Positions 8,609 through 17,157 of a stretch of DNA of 64,000 nucleotides are shown here, one piece after another (the stretch's first letter is position 1; every line of letters begins with the position of its first letter). A program made the position numbers and the translations under genes. Source of the DNA: UBA11612 sp963662375. Lineage in GTDB: Bacteria; Pseudomonadota; Alphaproteobacteria; Rhodospirillales; Rhodospirillaceae. The notes below the pieces were generated by a model that saw only the letters and a program-made list of their open reading frames with translations, had not been told where the DNA came from and ran no database searches. Location: positions 1 through 64,000 of the forward strand of contig CAXXRP010000002.1 in assembly GCA_963662375.2 (NCBI GenBank), given 5' to 3'.

Positions 8609-9118
8609 ATGCAACAAGAATTTACCGAGGGCCAACCCACTCCTTCTTCAGAAAAGGCTGAAACCTACCAACAACTGAAGCAACGTTGGCTTCAGTTACA
8701 CGGCACCGCTGCCCCGAAAAACCTTAGTCGGCGTCTGCTGAAAGGTGCCGTTGCATACGCCGATCAAGTTCGACGTCATGGCGGCTTAAGTTCGGCGACT
8801 AAGAAAAGGCTCCGCGAACTGGCCGATGATTCACGGGGCGCCTCCCCCAAAACAACTCTCACTCCTGGCACCCGGTTGGTCCGTGAATGGAACGGAAATA
8901 CCTATGTCGTTGAGGTTGTCGAGAGCGGTTTCAGGATGGGTAAAAGATCGTTTCGGTCTTTGACGGCGGCTGCAGAGGCGATCACCGGCAGTCATTGGAA
9001 CGGCCGGGCATTCTTTGGTCTCACCAAACGAAAACCGAAGCCTTCACAAAGCGGGCATGCCGTCGTCAGGGGCAATGCAGTTCAGACACAAACTGCGCTG
9101 GCGAGCACGCCACCATGA
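8609..9118 (+). CDS. DUF2924 family protein
   Basis: A basic protein of 169 residues from the ATG at 8609, preceded by GAGG; an earlier in-frame start at 8552 lacks such a site. The central segment (about residues 70-145, with TPGTRLVREWNGNTYVVEVV and GKRSFRSLTAAAEAITGSHW) is typical of DUF2924, a family repeatedly found directly upstream of serine recombinases in alphaproteobacterial mobile DNA. The biochemical role is unknown. The stop overlaps the start of the following recombinase as ATGA, which supports a joint function with that enzyme. Confidence 0.88.
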   Translation: MQQEFTEGQPTPSSEKAETYQQLKQRWLQLHGTAAPKNLSRRLLKGAVAYADQVRRHGGLSSATKKRLRELADDSRGASPKTTLTPGTRLVREWNGNTYVVEVVESGFRMGKRSFRSLTAAAEAITGSHWNGRAFFGLTKRKPKPSQSGHAVVRGNAVQTQTALASTPP

Positions 9119-10779
9119 ATCCCTCCCCCAAACGCTGCGCGGTCTACACCCGCAAATCCACTGAGGCTGGGCTGGAGCAGAAATTCAATAGCCTCCACGC
9201 CCAGAGGGAAGCTTGCCTCGCCTACGTCAAGAGTCAGAAGCATGAAGGCTGGACTGCCATCTCAGCCCAATACGATGACGGCGGATTCTCGGGCGGCTCC
9301 ATGGACCGACCTGCCCTTAAGAAACTCCTAGAGGATGTTGAAAGCGGCGAGGTCGATACCATCGTTGTGTACAAAGTCGACCGCCTCACCCGTTCACTCA
9401 CGGATTTCTCAAAGATCATTGACCTTCTCGACCGTCACGGAGCTTCGTTCGTATCGGTCACCCAGCAGTTCAACACCACCTCCTCCATGCGCCGGCTGAC
9501 TCTGAACGTCCTGCTCTCCTTTGCCCAATTCGAGCGGGAGGTCACCTCGGAACGCATCCGCGATAAGATTGCGGCCTCCAAAGAAAAAGGGCTGTGGATG
9601 GGCGGGGTGCCCCCGCTAGGTTATGACGTAGCGGACCGGCAGCTGGTTGTGAATCCAGCCGAGGCCGAAACTATCCGAAAGGTATTTTCAACTTACCTGG
9701 AAGTCAGCTCCGTTAAGGCGCTCAGGGTTTGTCTTGATAAAATGGGCCTAAAAACCAAGTCATGGACGAGCCGCTCCGGTCGTCGTGTGCCCGGGTCGGA
9801 ATTCACACGGGGGCGTCTCCACCACCTCCTAAAAAACCCCATCTACATTGGCCGTATCGTCCACAAGGACAAACTTCATGAGGGCCGGCACGAAGCCATC
9901 GTTCCTCTTGAGCTATGGACACTGGTCCAACAGCGCCTCAAGGACCAATGGGGCGAGAGAAAGACCGCCAAGAACCAGAAATCCCCCTGCTGGATAGTAG
10001 GTCAGCTGTATGACGGCGAGGGGCGGGCGTTTAAGAGCAGCCAGACCACCAAGAATGGCCGCCGGTATTACTATTACACAGCCGGCGACACAGCCGGCGA
10101 CACAGATGGCGCTCCGTCAAGCTGGAGACTTCCCGCCAAGGACATCGAGAAGATTGTGGTTTCCGGTCTTACAGAGGCGATCTGCAATCCCCATCGGTTG
10201 ATCGAGATGCTTGCAGGCGATCTAGCCGACGCGTCTACCCTGAAACATATCCAGCAAGCTGCGCAGCGATTTTCGGCACACCGGGGTACGAAAACTGACC
10301 TGATATCGATCCTGAAGCCCGTTATCGAATGCATAACGGTCGATCAACACCGCCTTGAATTCGCATTGAACAAGCTGAGATTATGTGAAGCCCTCGGCAT
10401 ACCGCCTCAAACTTCACCTATGAATGGTTCTCATAAGAAGTGTCCCGCCAAGATAACAACTCCTGTCCAACTAAAACGGCGCGGCGTTGAGACTCGCCTG
10501 ATTCTACACTCGGAAAAACAGCTGCCAACAAATTACAATGAAAAGCTGGCGCGCCTCGTCGCCAAAGCCCATGTTTGGTTTGAACAGATCAAATCGGGAG
10601 AACGGAAATCAGTCGATGAAATTGCGTCAGCCGAGAAAATTGACACTAGCAACGTCAGCAGAGCGTTACCTCTCGCTTTCCTAGCGCCGTCAATAGTTGA
10701 AGACATGTTGGAAGGCCGCCAACCAATCAGACTTACCGCTGAACGATTGCGCCGGACCAACGACCTTCCTTCAGATTAG
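9115..10779 (+). CDS. Large serine recombinase, second copy (DUF2924-linked type)
   Basis: A 554-residue serine recombinase. I use the ATG at 9115 that overlaps the DUF2924 stop. The resolvase domain shows the nucleophile in YTRKSTEAGLEQ (Ser near residue 15), YDDGGFSGG (about 51-59), YKVDRLTRSL (about 85-94) and SVTQQFNTTSSM (about 115-126). A recombinase domain follows. The cysteine zinc ribbon of the other copy is absent; instead there is a Tyr-rich segment that includes a 12 bp tandem repeat near 10079-10102 (AGDT twice). It is of a different subfamily from the serine recombinase at 6863. The C-terminus has a helix-turn-helix-like stretch (SVDEIASAEKIDTSNVSRAL). Confidence 0.92.
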   Translation: MNPSPKRCAVYTRKSTEAGLEQKFNSLHAQREACLAYVKSQKHEGWTAISAQYDDGGFSGGSMDRPALKKLLEDVESGEVDTIVVYKVDRLTRSLTDFSKIIDLLDRHGASFVSVTQQFNTTSSMRRLTLNVLLSFAQFEREVTSERIRDKIAASKEKGLWMGGVPPLGYDVADRQLVVNPAEAETIRKVFSTYLEVSSVKALRVCLDKMGLKTKSWTSRSGRRVPGSEFTRGRLHHLLKNPIYIGRIVHKDKLHEGRHEAIVPLELWTLVQQRLKDQWGERKTAKNQKSPCWIVGQLYDGEGRAFKSSQTTKNGRRYYYYTAGDTAGDTDGAPSSWRLPAKDIEKIVVSGLTEAICNPHRLIEMLAGDLADASTLKHIQQAAQRFSAHRGTKTDLISILKPVIECITVDQHRLEFALNKLRLCEALGIPPQTSPMNGSHKKCPAKITTPVQLKRRGVETRLILHSEKQLPTNYNEKLARLVAKAHVWFEQIKSGERKSVDEIASAEKIDTSNVSRALPLAFLAPSIVEDMLEGRQPIRLTAERLRRTNDLPSD

Positions 10780-11081
10780 CTCAAGCAATCGATTACCCTG
10801 GGGATTAGCTAACCCACTCTCATGTATCTGTAGCCGTCCCGTGTTACTATGACGGGGATTGAGTAGGTGCATACGGGCGAAGCTTGGAAGTGGCTCCGCG
10901 TTGAACATGCCGATGGAGCAACCCTGCGTGCTTGTCGGTGACTACGACTCAGCGATCGAGTCAGCACCACTCATTGCGAGAGGTATCTATCGCAGTCGAC
11001 GCGATAGGTAATCGCCTCTGGGACGAGAGGAATCTGCGTAGAGGCGCTGCGCAACAACAATCAGTGAGTTTGATTAAAAGT

Positions 11082-11267
11082 TGGATTGGAGGGACTTTCA
11101 GCAACAGAGAAACTCCGACTTTTCAGGTGAGAAAACGCTCTTCGTAGTACTCTCCGCTCCAACCCAAAATTATCTGGCCGCCCGCAATGGGCCGGAATGG
11201 CCTGGTTGTCGGTTTGTTTTTGCGTTCCGACCGTAAGCAATTGAAATCATGAGACTAGTTGGTGGGC
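11082..11267. repeat. Direct repeat copy A (ends in a tRNA 3' end remnant)
   Basis: This stretch aligns with 11378-11562, start to start 296 bp. Both begin with TGGATTGGAGG, share CAATGG plus GAATGGCCTGGTTGT in the middle, and end with GACTAGTTGGTGGGC, where TGG is the complement of the tRNA CCA end. By eye the copies agree at roughly three of four positions. I read them as serial integration scars at the tRNA gene. Confidence 0.7.
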
Positions 11268-11309
11268 AGACAGTCACTTGAACTGGCAACCAGACGAGTG
11301 AGAGCGCTC
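11260..11309 (-). pseudogene. Decayed 3' half of the tRNA
   Basis: Blocks TGGTGGGC, ACTTGAAC, AACCAGAC and AGCG occur in the same order and nearly the same spacing as in the intact tRNA at 11556-11633. The bases that should form the T-stem no longer pair, so it is not functional. It marks a former attachment site. Confidence 0.6.
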
Positions 11310-11377
11310 AGTTTCGGGGTTTCACCGTTGCTCTGCACCAGAATTCGACGCCATCGGTGTTGCTGAGCAACAGCCAA

Positions 11378-11562
11378 TGGATTGGAGGCAATGTCATCAA
11401 CAGAGAATCTCCGAGATTTCGGGCGCAAAATCACTCTCAGGAGCGCTCTCTACTCCAACTCAGAATCACATGACTGCCCGCAATGGCGCAGAATGGCCTG
11501 GTTGTGGGTTCGTTTTTAAGTCTCGACCCTAAGTACTTGAAATCATAAGACTAGTTGGTGGG
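11378..11562. repeat. Direct repeat copy B (runs into the intact tRNA)
   Basis: Partner of 11082-11267. Its right end is the CCA end and first acceptor bases of the functional tRNA, so the repeat unit is defined by the tRNA 3' end plus about 175 bp of downstream DNA. Confidence 0.7.
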
Positions 11563-11633
11563 CCCGGGAGGACTTGAACCTCCAACCAGACCGTTATGAG
11601 CGGCCTGCTCTAACCAAATTGAGCTACGGGCCC
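11556..11633 (-). tRNA. tRNA with CAU anticodon (probably Ile2, possibly elongator Met)
   Basis: Reading the minus strand, a 7 bp acceptor stem (GGGCCCG/CGGGCCC), T8-A9, a D-arm, an anticodon stem GGCCG/CGGTC with loop CTCATAA, a T-arm GGAGG/CCTCC with loop TTCAAGT, discriminator A and encoded CCA all fold correctly. The anticodon CAT lies at 11596-11598. A GGGCCC acceptor with A73 resembles alphaproteobacterial tRNA-Ile2, whose C34 is modified to lysidine; elongator tRNA-Met is the alternative, and initiator is excluded because its first base pair is normal here. It lies downstream of rpoD and serves as the boundary of the accessory region. Confidence 0.92.
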
Positions 11634-11776
11634 CACCGTCATCGGGGGCCGAGCATGTCCCTCCCCCAGTGCATGATCCGGAAAAATGGGAACCGATTTC
11701 CCAAAAAGATCATGCACAAACAAAACGGCCGGCGCTGTATCGCCGGCCGTCGAATTTATCGTCTCGCGCGCCGGCG

Positions 11777-14302
11777 TTAGCTGTCAAGGAAGCTGCGGAG
11801 CTTGCGCGAGCGGCTCGGGTGCTTGAGCTTGCGCAGCGCCTTGGCTTCGATCTGACGTATTCGCTCGCGGGTCACGGAGAATTGCTGACCCACCTCTTCC
11901 AAAGTGTGGTCGGTGTTCATGCCGATACCGAAGCGCATGCGCAGCACGCGCTCCTCGCGCGCCGTCAAACTGGCCAGCACCCGTGTTGTTGTTTCACGCA
12001 AGTTGCCGTGAATAGCCGCGTCCAACGGCTGCAACGCGTCCTTGTCCTCGATGAAATCGCCGAGGTGGCTGTCTTCCTCATCGCCGATGGGCGTTTCCAG
12101 ACTGATCGGCTCCTTGGCGATTTTGAGGACCTTGCGCACCTTTTCCAGCGCCATCTGAAGTTTTTCCGCCAACTCTTCCGGCGTCGGCTCACGCCCAATC
12201 TCGTGTAGCATCTGGCGGGACGTGCGCACCAGCTTGTTGATGGTCTCGATCATGTGCACCGGAATGCGGATAGTGCGCGCCTGGTCGGCGATGGAGCGGG
12301 TAATGGCCTGCCTGATCCACCACGTTGCATAGGTGGAGAACTTATATCCGCGGCGGTACTCGAACTTGTCCACGGCCTTCATCAAGCCGATGTTGCCCTC
12401 CTGAATCAAATCCAGGAATTGAAGACCGCGGTTCGTATATTTTTTTGCAATCGAGATAACCAAGCGCAGGTTGGCCTCGATCATTTCCTTTTTGGCACGG
12501 CCGGCTTCGCGCTCGCCCTTCTGCACCGTGCCGACGATGCGCCGGAACTCGCCGATAGATACGCCCGCCTCGTCCGCCAGGGCGGAAATCTGCGCGCGGA
12601 TACCGTCGATCCGATCCACGTATTTGACGGCAAACTCTTTCCAGCCTTTGGAGGGAAGTAATGCCATCCGGTCCAGCCAGTTGGGGTCCAGCTCGCTGCC
12701 GTAATAGTTTTGCAGAAACTCTTCGCGATTCACCCGGCTCTTGACGGCAAAACGCAGCAACTGTCCTTCCAGATTGAGTAGCATGCGGCTGAGCCCGTTC
12801 ATCTGCTCCACCATGGACTCGATGCGCGCATTGTTCAGATGTACCGCCTCCATGAGAGTGATCAACTCAGCCTTCAGCTTTTGGAAGCGGCGCTCGACCG
12901 ATTTCTCGACCTCCTCGCCCTCTTGCATACTGCCAAGCCGGGCATTCTGCACCTTCTTCATCTTATTGTAGGTGGAGGCAATTTTTTCAAATATCTGCAG
13001 CACATGGGGCGTCAACGATGCTTCCATGGTCGCCAGGGACACTGCGCCTTCTTCGTCGTAGTCGTTTGACTCGACCCTATCTTCGCCGTTCGCTCCGCGG
13101 GCATCGCCGTTGGTGCTTTTCTTCTTCGCCTCGGCGTTCTCGTCTTCGTTGCCATCCGCCGGCTGGGAAACGACATCGACGTCAAGTTCGTTGTCCGAGG
13201 CGGTGTTGGAAGCGCCGGCGCCGTAGGTAGCGTCGAGGTCGATAATGTCGCGCAGGAGCATCTTGCTGTTCCGCAATGCGTCGTCCCACATCAGCAGAGA
13301 ACGGATGGTGATGGGGCTCTCGCAGATGCCGCTGATCATCATCTGGCGGCCCGCCTCGATGCGCTTGGCAATGGCAATCTCGCCCTCGCGCGAGAGTAAC
13401 TCCACCGAACCCATTTCACGAAGGTACATGCGTACCGGATCGTCGGTACGCCCGACGTCGTCTTCGTTGATATTACCGCCGCTATAGGCTTCGATCTTGG
13501 CCGGTTCCGCCTGGGTGGTTGTGTTGTCGCTGTCGTCCGGCTCTTCGCCCTCTATGACGTTGATGCCCATTTCCGAAAGCATGGACATTGTGTCTTCGAT
13601 CTGCTCCGAGCTCATCTCCTCGGAAGGTAGCGCAGCGTTTAATTCATCATAGGTGATGTAACCGCGTTCTTTTGCCTTTCCGATCAGCTTTTTTACTGAA
13701 GCATTAGTGGAGTCCAGCAAGGGACCATCACCAGGAGCCGCGACCGCTGCCTCTTCACAAGAGTCTTCTTTCCGCGCCGTCTTTGCGGCCGCATTGACCG
13801 CCATGGACGTTTTCGCTCTTTTTACATTGCCTTTTCTACCGGCCTTCGCGGCCGTTTGTGTTTTACCGCTCTTAGCCGGCACGCCCTTCGCCGGCATCAC
13901 CGCCTTGGCGGATTTCTTGGGACCGAATTTAATTTTTGCCGACGATTTTAACGGTGCGGCCCTAGCCACCGCCTTTTTGGCGATGACGTTCTTCTTTGTA
14001 GTCTTTTTCGTCGCCTTACCCTTGGCTGATTTCGCGACTGATTTCGCAGCTGTTTTTGCCGCAACCTTGGCCTTGGGCTTGGGCTTGGGCTTGGGCTTGG
14101 GCTTCGGCTTTGGCTTTGGCTTTGGCTTGGCCTTGGGCTTTGCTTTTATTTTCTTTGCCTTGCTCTTCACTGACGTCCTCGCCGTTTTCGGCACCGTCTT
14201 GCCCGCCGTCTTTTTGGACTTGCCCTTGGCGGACGAAGTCTTCGCCGGCGCTTTGGCCGGAGATTTCTTCCCTGCTTTCTTGCGGCTCGCTTTTACCGCC
14301 AT
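11777..14302 (-). CDS. rpoD: Primary sigma factor RpoD with long lysine-rich N-terminal tail
   Basis: The housekeeping sigma-70 subunit, 841 residues, compared with about 610-680 in most relatives. The conserved part is complete: region 1.1 (GYITYDELNAALP, about 217-229), region 1.2 (DPVRMYLREMG), a non-conserved spacer with an acidic insert, regions 2.1-2.4 (LQFLDLIQEGNIGLMKAVDK and YATWWIRQAITRSIADQART), region 3, and region 4 with the helix-turn-helix ending VTRERIRQIEAKALRKL. Residues 1-195 are an extra tail of Lys, Ala, Pro and Ser, with an uninterrupted Lys-Pro run at about 55-77, like bacterial histone H1-like tails. The ATG at 14302 follows a GGGGGA motif. Tail function is unknown. 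Confidence 0.97.
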   Translation of the reverse strand: MAVKASRKKAGKKSPAKAPAKTSSAKGKSKKTAGKTVPKTARTSVKSKAKKIKAKPKAKPKPKPKPKPKPKPKPKPKAKVAAKTAAKSVAKSAKGKATKKTTKKNVIAKKAVARAAPLKSSAKIKFGPKKSAKAVMPAKGVPAKSGKTQTAAKAGRKGNVKRAKTSMAVNAAAKTARKEDSCEEAAVAAPGDGPLLDSTNASVKKLIGKAKERGYITYDELNAALPSEEMSSEQIEDTMSMLSEMGINVIEGEEPDDSDNTTTQAEPAKIEAYSGGNINEDDVGRTDDPVRMYLREMGSVELLSREGEIAIAKRIEAGRQMMISGICESPITIRSLLMWDDALRNSKMLLRDIIDLDATYGAGASNTASDNELDVDVVSQPADGNEDENAEAKKKSTNGDARGANGEDRVESNDYDEEGAVSLATMEASLTPHVLQIFEKIASTYNKMKKVQNARLGSMQEGEEVEKSVERRFQKLKAELITLMEAVHLNNARIESMVEQMNGLSRMLLNLEGQLLRFAVKSRVNREEFLQNYYGSELDPNWLDRMALLPSKGWKEFAVKYVDRIDGIRAQISALADEAGVSIGEFRRIVGTVQKGEREAGRAKKEMIEANLRLVISIAKKYTNRGLQFLDLIQEGNIGLMKAVDKFEYRRGYKFSTYATWWIRQAITRSIADQARTIRIPVHMIETINKLVRTSRQMLHEIGREPTPEELAEKLQMALEKVRKVLKIAKEPISLETPIGDEEDSHLGDFIEDKDALQPLDAAIHGNLRETTTRVLASLTAREERVLRMRFGIGMNTDHTLEEVGQQFSVTRERIRQIEAKALRKLKHPSRSRKLRSFLDS
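14069..14142. repeat. Hexanucleotide repeat coding the Lys-Pro run of RpoD
   Basis: On the plus strand GGGCTT units repeat head to tail, drifting to GGCTTT units in the right half. Read on the minus strand this gives alternating Lys and Pro codons. Such arrays can gain or lose units by slippage in steps of two residues without shifting the frame. Confidence 0.85.
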
Positions 14303-14392
14303 TGGCTTTCCCCCAAGTTCACACGAAAGTTCGCGAGAAACTTCATGCGCCGTAACGCCCGCGCCGGCGCCATCCTGCGTGGCGCGGTCACT

Positions 14393-16282
14393 TTATCGAT
14401 TGTGTTGATTGGATTGCCCGATCCTAACCTGGTCGTCGTCCTCATCTCCTGCCGGCCCGGCTTGGTCCTGCAATGCCTTAAACGCCGCAAACGCCTGCTC
14501 TGACGGATTTTCCGCCAGTTCCACTTCCGCCCGCTTCAATTCCGCTTCCAGCGCCACCCGCTGGCACATCGCAAACGTGTGGTTCCAGCCAGCGATTGCT
14601 TGGTCTGCCGAGGCCGACGGACGCGCGAAACTCGCATGAACATAAATATCTAGATTTAATAGCTTTTCAAGCTCATCAGCAAAGCCTTGGCCTGCTAAGT
14701 GGGCGTGCAGAATAGAAATTTCAAGGTCCGGGTTCTGGGCGATGTGCATTAAGGCGGTTTGCCGCAGTGAGTCAAGCCGCGAGTCACTGAGACTCATGCC
14801 CCCTAGTCGTTCTTCCACGTGACCGGCCAAGCTGGGATGATTCAACAGAGTCACCAGGAGGATTTGCTCCCGTTTCCGTTGCGCCACCGCAGCGTCCTGA
14901 CCCATGAACCGTGGCGGCACCGGGAAAAAGGACGACTTTTTACGCGCCGTCGGGTACCGCGAACCGCGCCCTTCACCATGAAAACCCTGGTTTTTTGGCG
15001 CCCGGCCGAACGCTGACGCGGGACGGAACAGGTCAAAAAGCCGCTCACGGAACATGCGCCGGTACTGATTTTGCACTGTGGCATCGCCCACCAGGGTCGC
15101 TTTTTCGGTGGCCGCGCGCTCCAAACCCGCCCGCCGTTCAGGCGTATCGCCGGGATGTTCCGCTAAAAGTTGCTGCCAGATCACCTCCGACAGCGGCAAA
15201 GCCTGAGCTAAAAGTTCCTCCATCGCGCCCGCGCCGCGGCGGCGGCAGATATCGTCGGGGTCCTCACCAGCCGGCATCATGGCAAAACGCAGCGAAAACC
15301 CGGGCTTCAGGAGTGGCAGGGCGCGCTCGGCAGCGCGCAAGGCTGCTTTCTGTCCCGCGTTATCGCCATCAAAACACAACACCGGCTCGGGCGCCGTGCG
15401 CCACAACAGTTCGATCTGAGCCTCGGTCATCGCCGTGCCGAGCGGCGCGACGGCATGGCGGAGTCCGGCCTGTGCCAGGGCGATCACGTCCATATATCCC
15501 TCGGCGACAATGATTTCGTGCGCCTTCGCCGCCGGGGACCGCGCCAAATCCAGGCCGTAGAGCATATGCCCTTTGTGAAACAGCGGCGTGTCGGGTGAGT
15601 TCAAATATTTAGGCTCGCCTTCGCCTAGGATGCGCCCACCGAAGGCCACCGGCCGACTGCGCACATCCATAATCGGGAACACCACCCGACCGCGGAAAAA
15701 ATCGAAAGACCTGCGCCTATCCTTGCCTGGCGAAAGCAGCCGTGCCTCTAAGAGCACGTCCTCCTTAAGGCCTCGCGCCATCAGCTTGGATTTGACGATA
15801 TTTCCAGACGGCGCGTAGCCCAGACGAAACCGCGCGATCGTCTCATCCGTCAAACCTCGCCCCTTCAGGTAATCCAGCGCTACTTGCCCCTCTGAGCCGC
15901 GCAGAGCTTGCTCGAAGATCACACACGCCGCGTCCACGGCCTCGCGCATTATTGTCGCCCGCGCCGCTTCCTGTGCCGCTTCCGGCGTTTTGCGGGGCAT
16001 TTCCAGGCCCGCTTCTTCCGCCAACCGCTCAACTGCCTCCGGGAACGACAGGTTTTGGGTCTTCATGAGAAAGGTGAAAATGTCGCCGTGTTCGCTGGAA
16101 GAGAAGCAGTGGTAAAAACCCTTCTCGTCGTTCACGGTAAACGAAGGCGATTTTTCGTTGGAGAAAGGACTAAGTCCCACGTACTCGCGGCCACGCCGCA
16201 TGAGTTTGACCCGCTTGCCCACCACCGAGGACACCGGCAGCTGGGCACGGATTTCATCCAGAAACTGCGGCGGAAACGCCAT
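14393..16282 (-). CDS. dnaG: DNA primase
   Basis: DnaG makes RNA primers at the replication fork. From the ATG at 16282 the protein has 629 residues; an upstream TTG adds seven. The N-terminal finger domain (about 30-65) keeps the fold signature but SPF and SSSEHGD replace the usual CPFH and GCGAHG, so only one of four zinc ligands remains; this is common in alphaproteobacterial DnaG. The Toprim core is intact (EIIVAEGYMDVIALAQ, near 260, and CFDGDNAG, near 308). The C-terminal part is the DnaB-interaction region. It lies between rpoD and yqeY on the same strand, the usual macromolecular-synthesis order. Confidence 0.96.
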   Translation of the reverse strand: MAFPPQFLDEIRAQLPVSSVVGKRVKLMRRGREYVGLSPFSNEKSPSFTVNDEKGFYHCFSSSEHGDIFTFLMKTQNLSFPEAVERLAEEAGLEMPRKTPEAAQEAARATIMREAVDAACVIFEQALRGSEGQVALDYLKGRGLTDETIARFRLGYAPSGNIVKSKLMARGLKEDVLLEARLLSPGKDRRRSFDFFRGRVVFPIMDVRSRPVAFGGRILGEGEPKYLNSPDTPLFHKGHMLYGLDLARSPAAKAHEIIVAEGYMDVIALAQAGLRHAVAPLGTAMTEAQIELLWRTAPEPVLCFDGDNAGQKAALRAAERALPLLKPGFSLRFAMMPAGEDPDDICRRRGAGAMEELLAQALPLSEVIWQQLLAEHPGDTPERRAGLERAATEKATLVGDATVQNQYRRMFRERLFDLFRPASAFGRAPKNQGFHGEGRGSRYPTARKKSSFFPVPPRFMGQDAAVAQRKREQILLVTLLNHPSLAGHVEERLGGMSLSDSRLDSLRQTALMHIAQNPDLEISILHAHLAGQGFADELEKLLNLDIYVHASFARPSASADQAIAGWNHTFAMCQRVALEAELKRAEVELAENPSEQAFAAFKALQDQAGPAGDEDDDQVRIGQSNQHNR

Positions 16283-16338
16283 GTGCTGCACCGTCCGCTG
16301 CAAAAAAAACGAAACTAACCGAAACTTGGGCGCGCCGC

Positions 16339-16794
16339 TTAGCTGAAGCGCTGCTTTACAATACCGGACGCCTGCGAGAAATCCATGCGACCGGCAAATT
16401 TCTCTTTCAGCAAGCCCATGACTTTACCCATGTCCTTGATGCTGGCGGCCCCAGCCTCCTCGATCGCAGCCTTCACGGCCCCGTTCATCTCGGCTTCGTC
16501 CATTTGCTTGGGCATGAAACCCTGAATGACCTCGATCTCTTCCTTTTCCTGCTGGGCTAGGGCTTCGCGGCCACCCTTCTCGTAGAGCTCAATACTCTCC
16601 CGCCGCTGCTTGATCATGAAATTGAGCATTTGGAGGATTTCGTCATCACTGATGCCGTCGGCGTTACCTTTACCCCGCGCAGCGATATCGCGATCCTTCA
16701 GCGCCGCTAAGATAAGGCGGACGGTCGCGAGCACGCGCTGCTTTTGGGCGCGAAGGCTGTCTTTCAACGCATCGCTGAAACGGGTGCGCAGCAT
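16339..16794 (-). CDS. yqeY: GatB/YqeY domain protein
   Basis: A 151-residue helical protein of the YqeY family, related to the tail domain of the amidotransferase subunit GatB. The start MLRTRFSDALKDSLRAQKQ (16794) matches the family N-terminus; a longer frame to 16860 does not. Motifs such as QRRESIELYEKGGREALAQQ (about 75-95) and DMGKVMGLLKEKFAGRMD near the end are characteristic. Its exact role is not settled; a tRNA-binding or tRNA-metabolic role is proposed for the domain. It sits directly upstream of dnaG on the same strand, a conserved neighbour pair. Confidence 0.93.
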   Translation of the reverse strand: MLRTRFSDALKDSLRAQKQRVLATVRLILAALKDRDIAARGKGNADGISDDEILQMLNFMIKQRRESIELYEKGGREALAQQEKEEIEVIQGFMPKQMDEAEMNGAVKAAIEEAGAASIKDMGKVMGLLKEKFAGRMDFSQASGIVKQRFS

Positions 16795-17157
16795 GGCCGG
16801 GTCGTTACAATCCCTGTTGCGGAAAGGAGCTAAGCTATCCCATTCGGCAGACCTTGGCAAAAGCCACGATTTTCACGCTAAGCCGCTGAGTTTTCGGCAT
16901 GAAACCACTCCGCACAGCCTTGACTTCATGGGGCCAATTGCTTAAACACCGCGCCAGTTTGCGGCTTGCATATTCCCGCTGATGCCTTCGCCAGCATCAT
17001 GGTTCAAGCCTAGAGTCAGTACATTAACGTCGCGCGCTTCGGGCTGTCGATTCCAAGAGATTTCGGAGGGACGGCAGGGCCCAGCGCGAGCCAAAACTCG
17101 AATCGAGACAGACACCACGATGCACCCCATTTACCCAGTGTTTGCGAGGACTGTCAC
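16795..17157. other. Divergent intergenic region between yqeY and carA
   Basis: About 360 bp that must hold promoters for the minus-strand yqeY-dnaG-rpoD group and the plus-strand carAB pair. I see no clear hairpin leader, tRNA or small gene. A GAGGA motif at 17146-17150 is the carA ribosome binding site. Confidence 0.5.

Larger units (their letters stand above)
10780..11555. other. Gene-free integration scar region beside the tRNA
   Basis: Nearly 780 bp without a supportable gene. It contains two diverged copies of a ~185 bp direct repeat and a decayed tRNA 3' end (listed separately). The first 300 bp (10780-11080) show nothing I recognise. Confidence 0.6.

Noticed and set aside
13707..14408. 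Long plus-strand frame opposite the RpoD tail
   Set aside because: It is the antisense of the Lys/Ala/Pro-rich repeat region, giving a monotonous Phe/Ala/Leu/Gly sequence; rpoD is certain on the other strand.
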